Source of the DNA: Paracoccaceae bacterium
GTDB lineage: Bacteria; Pseudomonadota; Alphaproteobacteria; Rhodobacterales; Rhodobacteraceae
NCBI GenBank assembly: GCA_016765235.1
Contig: JAESQH010000037.1
Location: forward strand, 2,534-11,238
DNA: 8,705 nt
Reading direction: 5' to 3'
Of this stretch, positions 1 through 6,151 are shown in pieces. The notes under the pieces were generated by a model, which worked only from the letters and a program-made list of their open reading frames with translations, searched no databases and was not told the origin of the DNA. Each line of letters begins with the position of its first letter. The first letter of the stretch is position 1. The position numbers and the translations under genes are program-made.

Positions 1-521
1 GCGATGAAGGCACGCCCGCGATGCATCACGCGGTCAGCGGGTTGATGGACGCGATGCCGGAGTCCGGTTTGATCTTTGCGCCGCATTTGAATTCGTATCG
101 ACGCATGGCACCCGGTGCCCATGCGCCAACAGGTATTTGTTGGGGATATGAAAATCGCACCGCTGCGATCCGCATACCGGGTGGGCCGGCCAAGGCGCGC
201 CGGATTGAACATCGCGTGGCGGGCGCAGATGCGAACCCGTATCTGATTTTGGCCGCTGTATTGGGGGCTGCGCTGGAAGGTATCGAAGCGGGACGTGACC
301 CCGTTGATCCGATCGTCGGCGACGCTTATTCCGTTGAGATGCCGCAGCTGCCAACTGACTGGGGGCAGGCGATCACGTTGTTTGAGCAAGGAAAAATCAA
401 TGCCTCGATGTATCCTGACTTGATGCGGCAGGTGTATGTCTTGGCCAAGCGGCAAGAACTGGCAGGTTTCGCCGCAAGAATGACGGATTTCGAGATTGCC
501 AGTTACCTTGAGGTTGTGTGA
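1..521 (+). CDS. Gamma-glutamylpolyamine synthetase (PuuA-like, glutamine synthetase family), 3' part only
   Basis: The reading frame is open from the window edge (first full codon at base 3) to TGA at 519-521, giving about 172 C-terminal residues of a protein normally about 450-470 long. Visible glutamine synthetase signatures are NSYRR (90-104), the NRT nucleotide/substrate motif (153-161), then RIP, and RIEHR followed by VAGADANPYL (from 201). By recall, the IRIPGG and VAGADANPYL segments resemble E. coli PuuA more than housekeeping GlnA, and no GlnA-type adenylylation tyrosine motif is evident. The family ligates glutamate to an amine, here probably putrescine or a relative, using ATP in the cytoplasm. 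It lies 104 bases upstream of the transporter genes. The metal-binding half is outside the window. The ATG at base 21 is internal, not the start. It could use another amine such as spermidine, an alkylamine or ethanolamine. Family membership is firm; the substrate is inferred. Confidence 0.9.
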   Translation, partial: DEGTPAMHHAVSGLMDAMPESGLIFAPHLNSYRRMAPGAHAPTGICWGYENRTAAIRIPGGPAKARRIEHRVAGADANPYLILAAVLGAALEGIEAGRDPVDPIVGDAYSVEMPQLPTDWGQAITLFEQGKINASMYPDLMRQVYVLAKRQELAGFAARMTDFEIASYLEVV

Positions 522-527
522 CGATTA

Positions 528-547
528 CAAATGTTAAAAAACACTTG
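528..547. repeat. 20-bp imperfect dyad upstream of potF (candidate operator or weak terminator stem)
   Basis: CAAATGTT (528-535) and AACACTTG (540-547) are inverted repeats matching at 7 of 8 positions around a central AAAA. The dyad starts 6 bases after the synthetase stop codon and ends 78 bases before potF. The size and symmetry suit a dimeric repressor site. As RNA it is an AT-rich, weak stem without a following U-run. AT-rich sequence produces such dyads by chance fairly often, so function is uncertain. Confidence 0.3.
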
Positions 548-613
548 ATTTATAAAGTAAATCCGGTGCCAAAATACAAACATAAGCCCGAAACGTGGCA
601 ATTGAATTAAACT

Positions 614-620
614 AGGGAGA
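614..620 (+). promoter_or_regulatory. Ribosome binding site of potF
   Basis: AGGGAGA lies 5 bases before the ATG at 626. It is a good match to the anti-Shine-Dalgarno and fixes the start just ahead of a clean signal peptide. Confidence 0.75.
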
Positions 621-625
621 CTATA

Positions 626-1714
626 ATGAAACGTACTATTCTACTCGCAACAGCCGCTACGGTTGTTGCTGGCGCAGTCGCGGCGAAGGAAAATGTTGTA
701 AATGTTTACAATTGGTCCGACTATATCGCCGAGGACACAATCGAGAAATTCGAGGCGGCGACAGGCATCAAAGTTGTCTATGACGTCTTTGATTCCAATG
801 AAGTTCTGGAAGCGAAGATGCTGACTGGTAGTTCCGGTTATGACGTTGTTGTGCCGACTTCGGACTTCTTACAGCGCCAGATTGCGGCGGGGGCATATCA
901 GCCGCTCGATAAATCGAAATTGCCTAACCTTGCGAATATGGATGCTGACCTGATGGCAGGTGCGGCGATCTATGATCCGGATAACGGATACGCCACGATT
1001 TATATGTGGGGAACCACCGGCATCGGTTATAATGTTCAAGCCATCGCCGATCGTCTGGGCGAGGATTACGAGGTTAATAGCTGGGATCTAGTGTTCAACC
1101 CGGAAATCGTCGCCAAACTGGCGGATTGTGGTGTGACCATGCTGGACGCCCCGACGGAGATCATTCCGGCTGCGATGAACTATCTGGGTCTTGACCCTCG
1201 CTCCACCGATAAGGCCGATTTTGAAGCCGGGGCCGCATTGCTGGAAACCATCCGCCCAAGCATCCGGTATTTCCATTCTTCGCAGTACATCAATGATTTG
1301 GCAAACGGGGACATTTGTGTATCCGTTGGTTGGTCCGGCGATGTATTCCAAGCGCTTTACCGTGCGGAAGAAGCTGAAAATGGTGTGGAAATCGGTTATG
1401 TGATCCCGGATGAGGGTGCGTTGCAATGGTTTGACATGATGGCGATCCCCGTGGATGCGCCGCATGTTGATAATGCGCTCACATTCATCAACTTCATCAT
1501 GGACGCGCAGATCACGGCTGATATCACCAACTATGTTTGGTATGCGAACGGTAACGCGGCCTCTATGCCCATGGTTGATCCGGATATCACTTCCGATCCG
1601 GGCATCTTCCCGACAGAAGCGGCAAGCGCGAAATTGTGGGGCTCGAAAGTTTACGATGCCCGCACCGACCGCGTTGTGACACGTCTGTGGACCAAGGTGA
1701 AAACCGGTCAGTAA
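626..1714 (+). CDS. potF: Periplasmic polyamine-binding protein of an ABC importer (PotF-like)
   Basis: The 362-residue product (E. coli PotF is 370) captures putrescine or a related polyamine in the periplasm and hands it to the permeases. Residues 1-20 are a Sec signal peptide with a KR start, hydrophobic core and AVA-type cleavage site near 19-20. The mature part starts with VYNWSDY (27-33), a PotD/PotF hallmark. By recalled alignment to PotF, ligand residues are kept: W30, S31, D32, E178, W236, D239 and D270. C168 and C231 match the cysteine pair I recall as a PotF disulfide. YFHSSQYINDLANGDIC (215-231) also looks PotF-like. Three pocket positions differ: D80 (PotF S87), W268 (PotF F276, Trp in PotD) and S340 (PotF L348), so the preferred ligand may not be simply putrescine. 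A stable hairpin follows the stop codon, before potG. Family is near certain; exact ligand is open. Confidence 0.95.
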   Translation: MKRTILLATAATVVAGAVAAKENVVNVYNWSDYIAEDTIEKFEAATGIKVVYDVFDSNEVLEAKMLTGSSGYDVVVPTSDFLQRQIAAGAYQPLDKSKLPNLANMDADLMAGAAIYDPDNGYATIYMWGTTGIGYNVQAIADRLGEDYEVNSWDLVFNPEIVAKLADCGVTMLDAPTEIIPAAMNYLGLDPRSTDKADFEAGAALLETIRPSIRYFHSSQYINDLANGDICVSVGWSGDVFQALYRAEEAENGVEIGYVIPDEGALQWFDMMAIPVDAPHVDNALTFINFIMDAQITADITNYVWYANGNAASMPMVDPDITSDPGIFPTEAASAKLWGSKVYDARTDRVVTRLWTKVKTGQ

Positions 1715-1723
1715 GGCACAATC

Positions 1724-1747
1724 GCAGGGCGCAGTGTTGCGCCCTGC
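1724..1747 (+). terminator. Intercistronic stem-loop after potF (mRNA stabiliser / partial terminator)
   Basis: GCAGGGCGCA (1724-1733) and TGCGCCCTGC (1738-1747) form a perfect 10-bp, GC-rich stem with the 4-base loop GTGT. It starts 10 bases after the potF stop and ends 25 bases before potG. The following bases are TTCCCCAATATTT, not a U-run, so full intrinsic termination is unlikely. Such hairpins after binding-protein genes commonly protect the upstream message from 3' exonucleases or cause partial termination, giving more binding protein than membrane components. The structure is certain from sequence; the role is inferred. Confidence 0.7.
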
Positions 1748-1762
1748 TTCCCCAATATTTCC

Positions 1763-1767
1763 GGAGG
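1763..1767 (+). promoter_or_regulatory. Ribosome binding site of potG
   Basis: GGAGG ends 4 bases before the ATG at 1772, just downstream of the potF-potG hairpin. It supports independent ribosome entry for potG and selects this start. Confidence 0.7.
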
Positions 1768-1771
1768 TCCG

Positions 1772-2908
1772 ATGGCCGAGCCATCCCTAGCTGCCGATGC
1801 CAAGCCGTGGAAAAACGCCACAGCGAAGCCATTTATACGCATCAAAAACATCACCAAGAAATTTGGCGAGTTCGCGGCCGTAGACGACATATCGCTCGAT
1901 ATCTACAAAGGCGAGTTGTTCTGTCTTCTAGGTGGATCCGGTTGCGGTAAGTCTACACTTTTGAGGATGCTGGCAGGGTTCGAGACACCTACATCCGGCT
2001 CAATCGAAATTGACGGACAGGACGTTGCGAATATCGCTGCATTTGATCGCCCGACCAACATGATGTTCCAAGCCTACGCCCTTTTCCCGCATATGTCGGT
2101 TGAAAAGAACGTGGTCTACGGCCTGCTGCGCGAGGGCGTGCCCAAAGCCGAAGCGATGGACCGGGTGTCCGACATGTTGCGCCTCGTGAAACTGCAAGAT
2201 TTTGCCAAGCGCAAACCGCATCAATTGTCTGGTGGGCAGCAACAACGGGTAGCTTTGGCACGATCCCTGATCAAGCAGCCGAAACTTTTGTTGCTGGATG
2301 AACCCCTCGGCGCTCTCGACAAAAAGCTGCGCGAAGAAACCCAGTTCGAGCTGATCCACATTCAGGAATCCCTTGGTGCGACCTTCATTGTTGTGACCCA
2401 CGACCAAGAAGAGGCGATGACCCTTTCGACCCGCATAGGTGTGATGAAAGACGGCAAAATCGTGCAAGTCGGCGAGCCACCGCAGATTTATGAAGACCCG
2501 AAATCCAAATACGTTGCCGATTTTATCGGGTCGGTGAATATGTTTGAGGGCACAGTTGATGTGGCCGTGTCGGATACGTTACGGATCAAATCGCCCGAGG
2601 CAGGGATTGATCTTCTGGTGGCGCCAATCGCAGGACTGAAAGCCAATCAGGCTGTTTCCATCGCCATTCGCCCCGAACGGATCGCCGTGACCCGCCACAA
2701 ACCGGAAGGGGCCGCAAACATCGTTGAAGGCGAGGTGGAGGAGGTTGCATATTTGGGCAACCTGTCCATCTATCGCGTCAAACTGGCAAGCGGCAAAACT
2801 TTGAAAGTCACCAAATCCAACCTGCTGCACGACGATGTTCCGATCAAATGGGACGAGAAGGTTTTCCTTAGTTGGAGCAACGCCGCCGGCATTGTCCTAA
2901 CCGCATGA
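1772..2908 (+). CDS. potG: Polyamine ABC transporter ATP-binding protein (PotG-like)
   Basis: This 378-residue cytoplasmic ATPase powers polyamine import. Motifs occur in order: Walker A GGSGCGKST (54-62), Q-loop MFQAYALFPHMSV (98-110), signature LSGGQQQ (152-158), Walker B LLLLDEP (172-178), D-loop GALD (180-183) and the switch histidine in VTHDQ (H210). Residues from about 255 onward form the C-terminal TOBE-type regulatory domain (including IRPERI, 299-304). The length equals that of E. coli PotG, about 377 residues. An N-terminal extension before FIRIKNITKKFG (from 21) is also usual for PotG. The stop codon overlaps the permease start as ATGA (2905-2908). The neighbouring binding protein and two permeases identify it as polyamine-type rather than an iron or sugar CUT1 ATPase. 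Nothing is missing. Confidence 0.95.
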   Translation: MAEPSLAADAKPWKNATAKPFIRIKNITKKFGEFAAVDDISLDIYKGELFCLLGGSGCGKSTLLRMLAGFETPTSGSIEIDGQDVANIAAFDRPTNMMFQAYALFPHMSVEKNVVYGLLREGVPKAEAMDRVSDMLRLVKLQDFAKRKPHQLSGGQQQRVALARSLIKQPKLLLLDEPLGALDKKLREETQFELIHIQESLGATFIVVTHDQEEAMTLSTRIGVMKDGKIVQVGEPPQIYEDPKSKYVADFIGSVNMFEGTVDVAVSDTLRIKSPEAGIDLLVAPIAGLKANQAVSIAIRPERIAVTRHKPEGAANIVEGEVEEVAYLGNLSIYRVKLASGKTLKVTKSNLLHDDVPIKWDEKVFLSWSNAAGIVLTA

Positions 2909-3840
2909 GCGCCTTTCAAGCATCCTCCCCTTGGCGCAAAACCGCAGCACTTTTGGCACGGATTGGCTTGACTGGCCGGATGCTGATAATTGCTGTGCCA
3001 ATGATTTGGCTGCTTGTGTTCTTTCTGGCACCGTTTTTGGTGGTGATGAAAATCTCCGTCGCTGATCCAATGATCGCCCGCCCGCCGTATTCGCCGTTAT
3101 TTGTGCAAGGGCCGGATGGGTGGTCGATCAAAGCAACAATCGGGAACTACGCTTACCTTTGGGAGGATAGCTTATATATCAACGCCTACTGGTCTTCGAT
3201 CAAAATCGCGTTCTTCTCGACCGTGCTGGCGTTGCTGATCGGGTATCCGATGAGCTATTATATAGCCCGTAGCCCTGAACCGAAACGATCGCTTTTGTTG
3301 TTGTTGATAGTTCTGCCATTCTGGACCTCGTTCCTGCTGCGTGTTTATGCGTGGATTGGCATCCTCAAAACAAAGGGCGTGTTGAATGCGATGCTGATGA
3401 AGATCGGCCTGATTAACGAGCCGTTAATCATCATGCAAACCGATGTCGCCGTTTATATCGGCATCGTTTACACCTACCTGCCATTCATGATCTTGCCGCT
3501 TTATGCGAACCTTGTGAAGCTGGACGATTCATTGCTGGAAGCGTCCGCCGACCTTGGTGCGCGCCCGATCTCGACGTTCTTCCGCATCACCATTCCGCTG
3601 TCCATGCCGGGGATTGTTGCGGGCTCGATGCTCGTCTTCATCCCCGCGATTGGCGAGTTTGTAATCCCCGCTCTGCTAGGTGGTCCCGATACGTTAATGA
3701 TCGGTAAAGTCTTGTGGACCGAGTTCTTCTCTAACCGCGACTGGCCTGTGGCCTCGGCCGTGGCGATTGCCATGTTGGTGCTGTTAGTTATCCCGATTAT
3801 GTTGCTGCGCCTCGCACAATCGAAGGGGGCGGACACATGA
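2905..3840 (+). CDS. potH: Polyamine ABC transporter permease (PotH-like)
   Basis: The 311-residue inner-membrane permease has six predicted hydrophobic segments at about 27-48, 98-118, 128-150, 180-203, 235-256 and 283-303. The first two are separated by a long periplasmic loop containing the NYAYLW element (81-86), as in PotH/PotB. The cytoplasmic EAA loop that docks on the ATPase is EASADLGARP (212-221), continuing to IPLSMPGI. E. coli PotH is 317 residues. The start is set at the ATG that overlaps the potG stop (ATGA). An in-frame ATG 33 bases earlier, at 2872, would add a charged RRR/Cys-containing stretch and is less likely. No Shine-Dalgarno is evident before 2905, so translation is probably coupled to potG. 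It pairs with the following permease to form the channel. Confidence 0.94.
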   Translation: MSAFQASSPWRKTAALLARIGLTGRMLIIAVPMIWLLVFFLAPFLVVMKISVADPMIARPPYSPLFVQGPDGWSIKATIGNYAYLWEDSLYINAYWSSIKIAFFSTVLALLIGYPMSYYIARSPEPKRSLLLLLIVLPFWTSFLLRVYAWIGILKTKGVLNAMLMKIGLINEPLIIMQTDVAVYIGIVYTYLPFMILPLYANLVKLDDSLLEASADLGARPISTFFRITIPLSMPGIVAGSMLVFIPAIGEFVIPALLGGPDTLMIGKVLWTEFFSNRDWPVASAVAIAMLVLLVIPIMLLRLAQSKGADT

Positions 3841-4634
3841 AACGTGGCCTTTTCCTGCCCATAGTATCCTTCATCGGCTTCCTGTTCCTTTATATCCCCA
3901 TCGCGTCTTTGGTGATCTTCAGCTTCAACAAATCCAAGTTGGTCACGGTTTGGGGCGGCTGGTCGACCAAATGGTATGGGGAGCTGTTGAACGACCCGCA
4001 AATCCTTGGTGCGGCGTGGATCAGTTTGAAAATCGCGTTCATAAGCGCAAGCCTAGCGACAATTCTGGGAACCATCGCGGCCATGGTCCTGACCCGCTTT
4101 GGACAGGTGCGTGGGCGCGGGTTGCTAACTGGAATGGTCACCGCACCGTTGGTCATGCCCGAAGTTATCACCGGCCTGTCACTGCTGTTATTGTTCGTCG
4201 CGATGGAGGCCACATTCGGCTGGCCCGCTGGCCGTGGCATGTTAACGATAATCATCGCCCACACGACGTTTTGTATGGCTTATGTTTCCGTTGTCGTACA
4301 ATCCCGTCTGGTGGATATGGACGATTCAATCGAAGAAGCGGCGTCAGATTTGGGTGCAAAACCGATGCGGGTGTTCTTTGATATAACGCTGCCGATGATC
4401 GCACCTGCGCTGATTTCGGGTTGGTTGCTTTCGTTCACACTCTCGCTTGATGATCTTGTGATCGCCAGTTTCGTATCTGGTCCGGGAGCCAGCACTTTGC
4501 CGATGGTGATATTCTCGAAGGTCCGGCTGGGCGTGACTCCGGAAATCAACGCGCTGGCCACTTTGATCGTCGTCGTGGTAGCCATAGGCATTTCAATTTC
4601 GTGGTACTTCATGCGCAAAAAGGTAAAAACATGA
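3837..4634 (+). CDS. potI: Polyamine ABC transporter permease (PotI-like)
   Basis: The 265-residue second channel subunit is slightly shorter than E. coli PotI (281). The first membrane segment is at about 7-30, followed by the periplasmic WYGELLND element (46-53) typical of PotC/PotI. Further hydrophobic segments lie at about 62-85, 98-123, 134-155, 188-212 and 238-257. The EAA motif is EEAASDLGAKP (166-176), leading to ITLPMIAPAL. SLDDLVIASF (203-212) is also characteristic of PotC/PotI. The start overlaps the potH stop as ATGA and has a strong Shine-Dalgarno, AAGGGGG at 3823-3829, inside the end of potH. The C-terminus is basic and cytoplasmic. Its own stop overlaps the agmatinase start by the same ATGA arrangement, tying import to agmatine processing. 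Confidence 0.94.
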   Translation: MKRGLFLPIVSFIGFLFLYIPIASLVIFSFNKSKLVTVWGGWSTKWYGELLNDPQILGAAWISLKIAFISASLATILGTIAAMVLTRFGQVRGRGLLTGMVTAPLVMPEVITGLSLLLLFVAMEATFGWPAGRGMLTIIIAHTTFCMAYVSVVVQSRLVDMDDSIEEAASDLGAKPMRVFFDITLPMIAPALISGWLLSFTLSLDDLVIASFVSGPGASTLPMVIFSKVRLGVTPEINALATLIVVVVAIGISISWYFMRKKVKT

Positions 4635-5593
4635 GCACTGGTGATCTAGCATTTCGCGCCAAAGGCAACAACGAGCGTTGGGCCGAGATGAAGTATGGCG
4701 GAGCGCTTAGTTTCCTGCGCCGCCGCTATTCCCGCGATATCGAGGGTGTAGACGTGGTGGTCAGCGGTGTGCCTTACGACAGTTCCGTCACCTATCGTTC
4801 CGGCTGCAGTCTTGGCCCGCGTGCTATTCGAGAGGCGTCGGTGCAGTTGGCCGAACTGGAGGCGTTCCCGTTCGGATTTGACCCGTTCAAAACATTGTCT
4901 GTCATCGATTGGGGCGACTGTATGGTCGACCCGCACCATCCCGAAACGGTTCCCATAGACATTCAGGCACACGCCGCGGCGATTATCAAAAGCGGTGCCA
5001 AAATGCTGACATTTGGTGGTGATCACTTCGTCGCATACCCGCTGTTGAAAGCCCACGCCGAGAAATACGGTCCGATCACCCTGATCCAGTTCGACGCGCA
5101 TTGCGATACGTGGGCGGATCACGGTGGTATTGACCATGGAACTATGTTTGGCCGCGCCGCCGCGGAAGGCGTGATCGACGTGACCAAATCCACCCAGATC
5201 GGCTTGCGGACCTATAACGACAGCGATCACGGCTTCGAAATCCTGACCGCGCCTTGGGTGCATCGCAACGGTGTTGATGCGGCCCTGAAAATCATCAAGG
5301 AACGCGCAGGGGATACCCCGGTTTATATCTCGTTCGACGTGGACGGTCTCGACCCCGCTTTTGCGCCCGGCACCGGAACGCCCGTGATGGGCGGGTTGGC
5401 CAGTTGGCAAGCACTGGAATTGATCCGTGGGCTTGGGTCGCTTAACTTGATTGGCATGGACGTGGTGGAGGTTTCACCGCCCTATGACCACGCCGAAATT
5501 ACCGCTTTGGCTGCTGCGACAGTTGCCCATGACTGGTTGTGCCTGCTGGCGCAAAAGAAAGGGGCTAAGGGAGTCGAGATCGGGCGGCTTTGA
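4631..5593 (+). CDS. speB: Agmatinase (agmatine ureohydrolase, SpeB-like)
   Basis: The 320-residue arginase/ureohydrolase fold enzyme hydrolyses agmatine to putrescine and urea in the cytoplasm with a binuclear Mn centre. The metal ligands are visible: H132 in GGDHF (129-133), D155/H157/D159 in FDAHCDT (154-160), and D236/D238 in SFDVDGLDPAFAPGTGTP (234-251). DHGTMF (168-173) and GMDVVEVSPPYD (275-286) closely match E. coli SpeB (306 residues) and favour agmatinase over arginase. Guanidinobutyrase or another guanidino-acid hydrolase is a lesser alternative. The ATGA-coupled start at 4631 is chosen over an in-frame ATG at 4601 that lies inside potI. The Shine-Dalgarno is weak (AAGG near 4620), consistent with coupling. 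Placement directly after the transporter suggests either agmatine import or channelling of arginine-derived agmatine into the putrescine pathway. Confidence 0.93.
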   Translation: MSTGDLAFRAKGNNERWAEMKYGGALSFLRRRYSRDIEGVDVVVSGVPYDSSVTYRSGCSLGPRAIREASVQLAELEAFPFGFDPFKTLSVIDWGDCMVDPHHPETVPIDIQAHAAAIIKSGAKMLTFGGDHFVAYPLLKAHAEKYGPITLIQFDAHCDTWADHGGIDHGTMFGRAAAEGVIDVTKSTQIGLRTYNDSDHGFEILTAPWVHRNGVDAALKIIKERAGDTPVYISFDVDGLDPAFAPGTGTPVMGGLASWQALELIRGLGSLNLIGMDVVEVSPPYDHAEITALAAATVAHDWLCLLAQKKGAKGVEIGRL

Positions 5594-5619
5594 CACTTCG
5601 TGTTTTCGTAATACCTATT
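5590..5619 (+). promoter_or_regulatory. Possible promoter overlapping the speB stop codon, reading into usp
   Basis: A perfect -35 hexamer TTGACA lies at 5590-5595 and shares bases with the speB TGA stop. The best -10 at acceptable spacing is CCTATT (5614-5619, 18-base spacer, 3 of 6 matches). TAATAC at 5609-5614 matches better but the spacer is only 13. Together with the 88-base gap, the first non-coupled junction after potG, this suggests a second transcription start for usp-puuA-puuB. The evidence is weak on the -10 side. Confidence 0.3.
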
Positions 5620-5637
5620 CAGACGACCAATTACATG

Positions 5638-5668
5638 CCATCGTAACGGTGGATTAATGAAATATTAA
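5638..5668. repeat. Two adjacent small dyads in the usp leader
   Basis: CCATC (5638-5642) and GGTGG (5648-5652) pair, with one G-U, around GTAAC; this is immediately followed by TTAAT (5654-5658) and ATTAA (5664-5668) around GAAAT. The second dyad runs into the ribosome binding site, so it could affect operator binding or ribosome access. Each dyad alone is short enough to arise by chance. Confidence 0.2.
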
Positions 5669-5674
5669 GAGGGA
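5667..5674 (+). promoter_or_regulatory. Ribosome binding site of usp
   Basis: AAGAGGGA ends 7 bases before the ATG at 5682. It is a strong, well-spaced site showing that usp is translated independently of speB, unlike the coupled genes before it. Confidence 0.7.
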
Positions 5675-5681
5675 CGAATAA

Positions 5682-6125
5682 ATGATTAAAACTATTCTTG
5701 TGGCCGTTGACGGCTCCGACCATGCGCTTAAAGCGGTTGATTATTCAGCTTCTATCGCCGCTGCGATGAGTCGCAAATTACGTATTCTATATGTGCTCAA
5801 AAGCCAGAACTTGCCTAAAGGTCTGCTGCAATACGCGGATGCCGAACATATTATTGGCGGAAACAAAGACATTCTGGAAAAAATGGCTGCGGATATTGTG
5901 ACTAATGCCAAAGTGCGTGCGGAAAAAAGTGGTGTTACCAATGTCGATACCGAAGTTATCAAAGGGCCAGTTGCACGTTCGATTGTGAAATGCAGCAAGA
6001 ATTGCAACGCCGATATGATCGTGATCGGTACGCGCGGGATGGGTAACATCGAGGCGACACTGCGGGGCGGGGTCTCGCATCGGGTTGAGCTGTTGGCGAC
6101 AGTTCCGGTGCTAAGCGTCCGATAA
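5682..6125 (+). CDS. Universal stress protein, single UspA domain
   Basis: The 147-residue product is the normal length of a one-domain Usp. It opens with the first beta strand and acidic turn IKTILVAVDGSDHA (2-15), containing the conserved D10. It ends with the nucleotide-binding loop GTRGMGN (116-122), then GGVS (129-132) and VPVLSV. The ATP-binding pattern G-x2-G-x9-G-(S/T) is met except for its last position, which is glycine (G116, G119, G129, G130), so nucleotide binding is likely but not assured. Usp proteins are small cytoplasmic dimers, often AMP/ATP-binding, that modulate stress survival; a direct enzymatic role is not expected. The gene sits between agmatinase and the PuuA ligase with its own strong ribosome binding site. 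It is richer in AAA/AAT codons than its neighbours, which may mean separate acquisition or high expression. Its job in polyamine metabolism is unknown. Confidence 0.9.
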   Translation: MIKTILVAVDGSDHALKAVDYSASIAAAMSRKLRILYVLKSQNLPKGLLQYADAEHIIGGNKDILEKMAADIVTNAKVRAEKSGVTNVDTEVIKGPVARSIVKCSKNCNADMIVIGTRGMGNIEATLRGGVSHRVELLATVPVLSVR

Positions 6126-6151
6126 ACAAAACAATTCCGAGAAAGATTACC

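Larger units (their letters stand above)
522..625 (+). promoter_or_regulatory. AT-rich intergenic region, probable promoter/operator zone for the transporter genes
   Basis: This 104-base gap is clearly more AT-rich than the flanking genes and is the only sizeable gap ahead of the Pot genes, so a promoter here is plausible. It contains an imperfect inverted repeat at 528-547 and a strong Shine-Dalgarno at 614-620. No convincing -35/-10 pair is visible: TTGATT at 545-550 has no good -10 at 16-18 bases. The assignment rests on position and composition, and read-through from the upstream synthetase gene is equally possible. Confidence 0.35.

Noticed and set aside
21..50. ATG at base 21 as the start of a short complete protein, and its MHH as the metal-binding MHxH motif
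   Set aside because: The frame is open to the window edge. The segment aligns with the helix before NSYRR in PuuA, downstream of the true MHIH loop, so the gene is simply truncated by the window.
622..627. Perfect TATAAT -10-like hexamer at the potF start
   Set aside because: It overlaps the ATG itself, so transcription would begin inside the gene. The nearest -35-like TTGAAT (602-607) has only a 14-base spacer, and the strong Shine-Dalgarno shows the message starts upstream.
2872..2904. Earlier in-frame ATG for potH
   Set aside because: It lies inside the potG C-terminus and would add a charged non-homologous extension; the ATGA overlap at 2905 fits the pattern at the next two junctions.
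3950..4381. Same-strand alternate-frame open frame (143 codons) within potI
   Set aside because: It lies wholly inside a conserved permease with an intact EAA loop, and its product is rich in Arg/Gly/His with no family resemblance.
4601..4630. Earlier in-frame ATG for agmatinase
   Set aside because: It lies inside the potI C-terminus and would add ten unrelated residues; 4631 gives an ATGA overlap and an MSTGD start.
4646..5410. Long antisense open frame (254 codons) opposite speB
   Set aside because: It is opposite a well-supported enzyme, has no recognisable domain, and its composition is that of a reverse-complement shadow.
5593..5606. Small ACAC-TTC-GTGT hairpin plus TTT after speB as a terminator
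   Set aside because: The stem is only 4 bp with a 3-base loop and a very short U-run, too weak for intrinsic termination.
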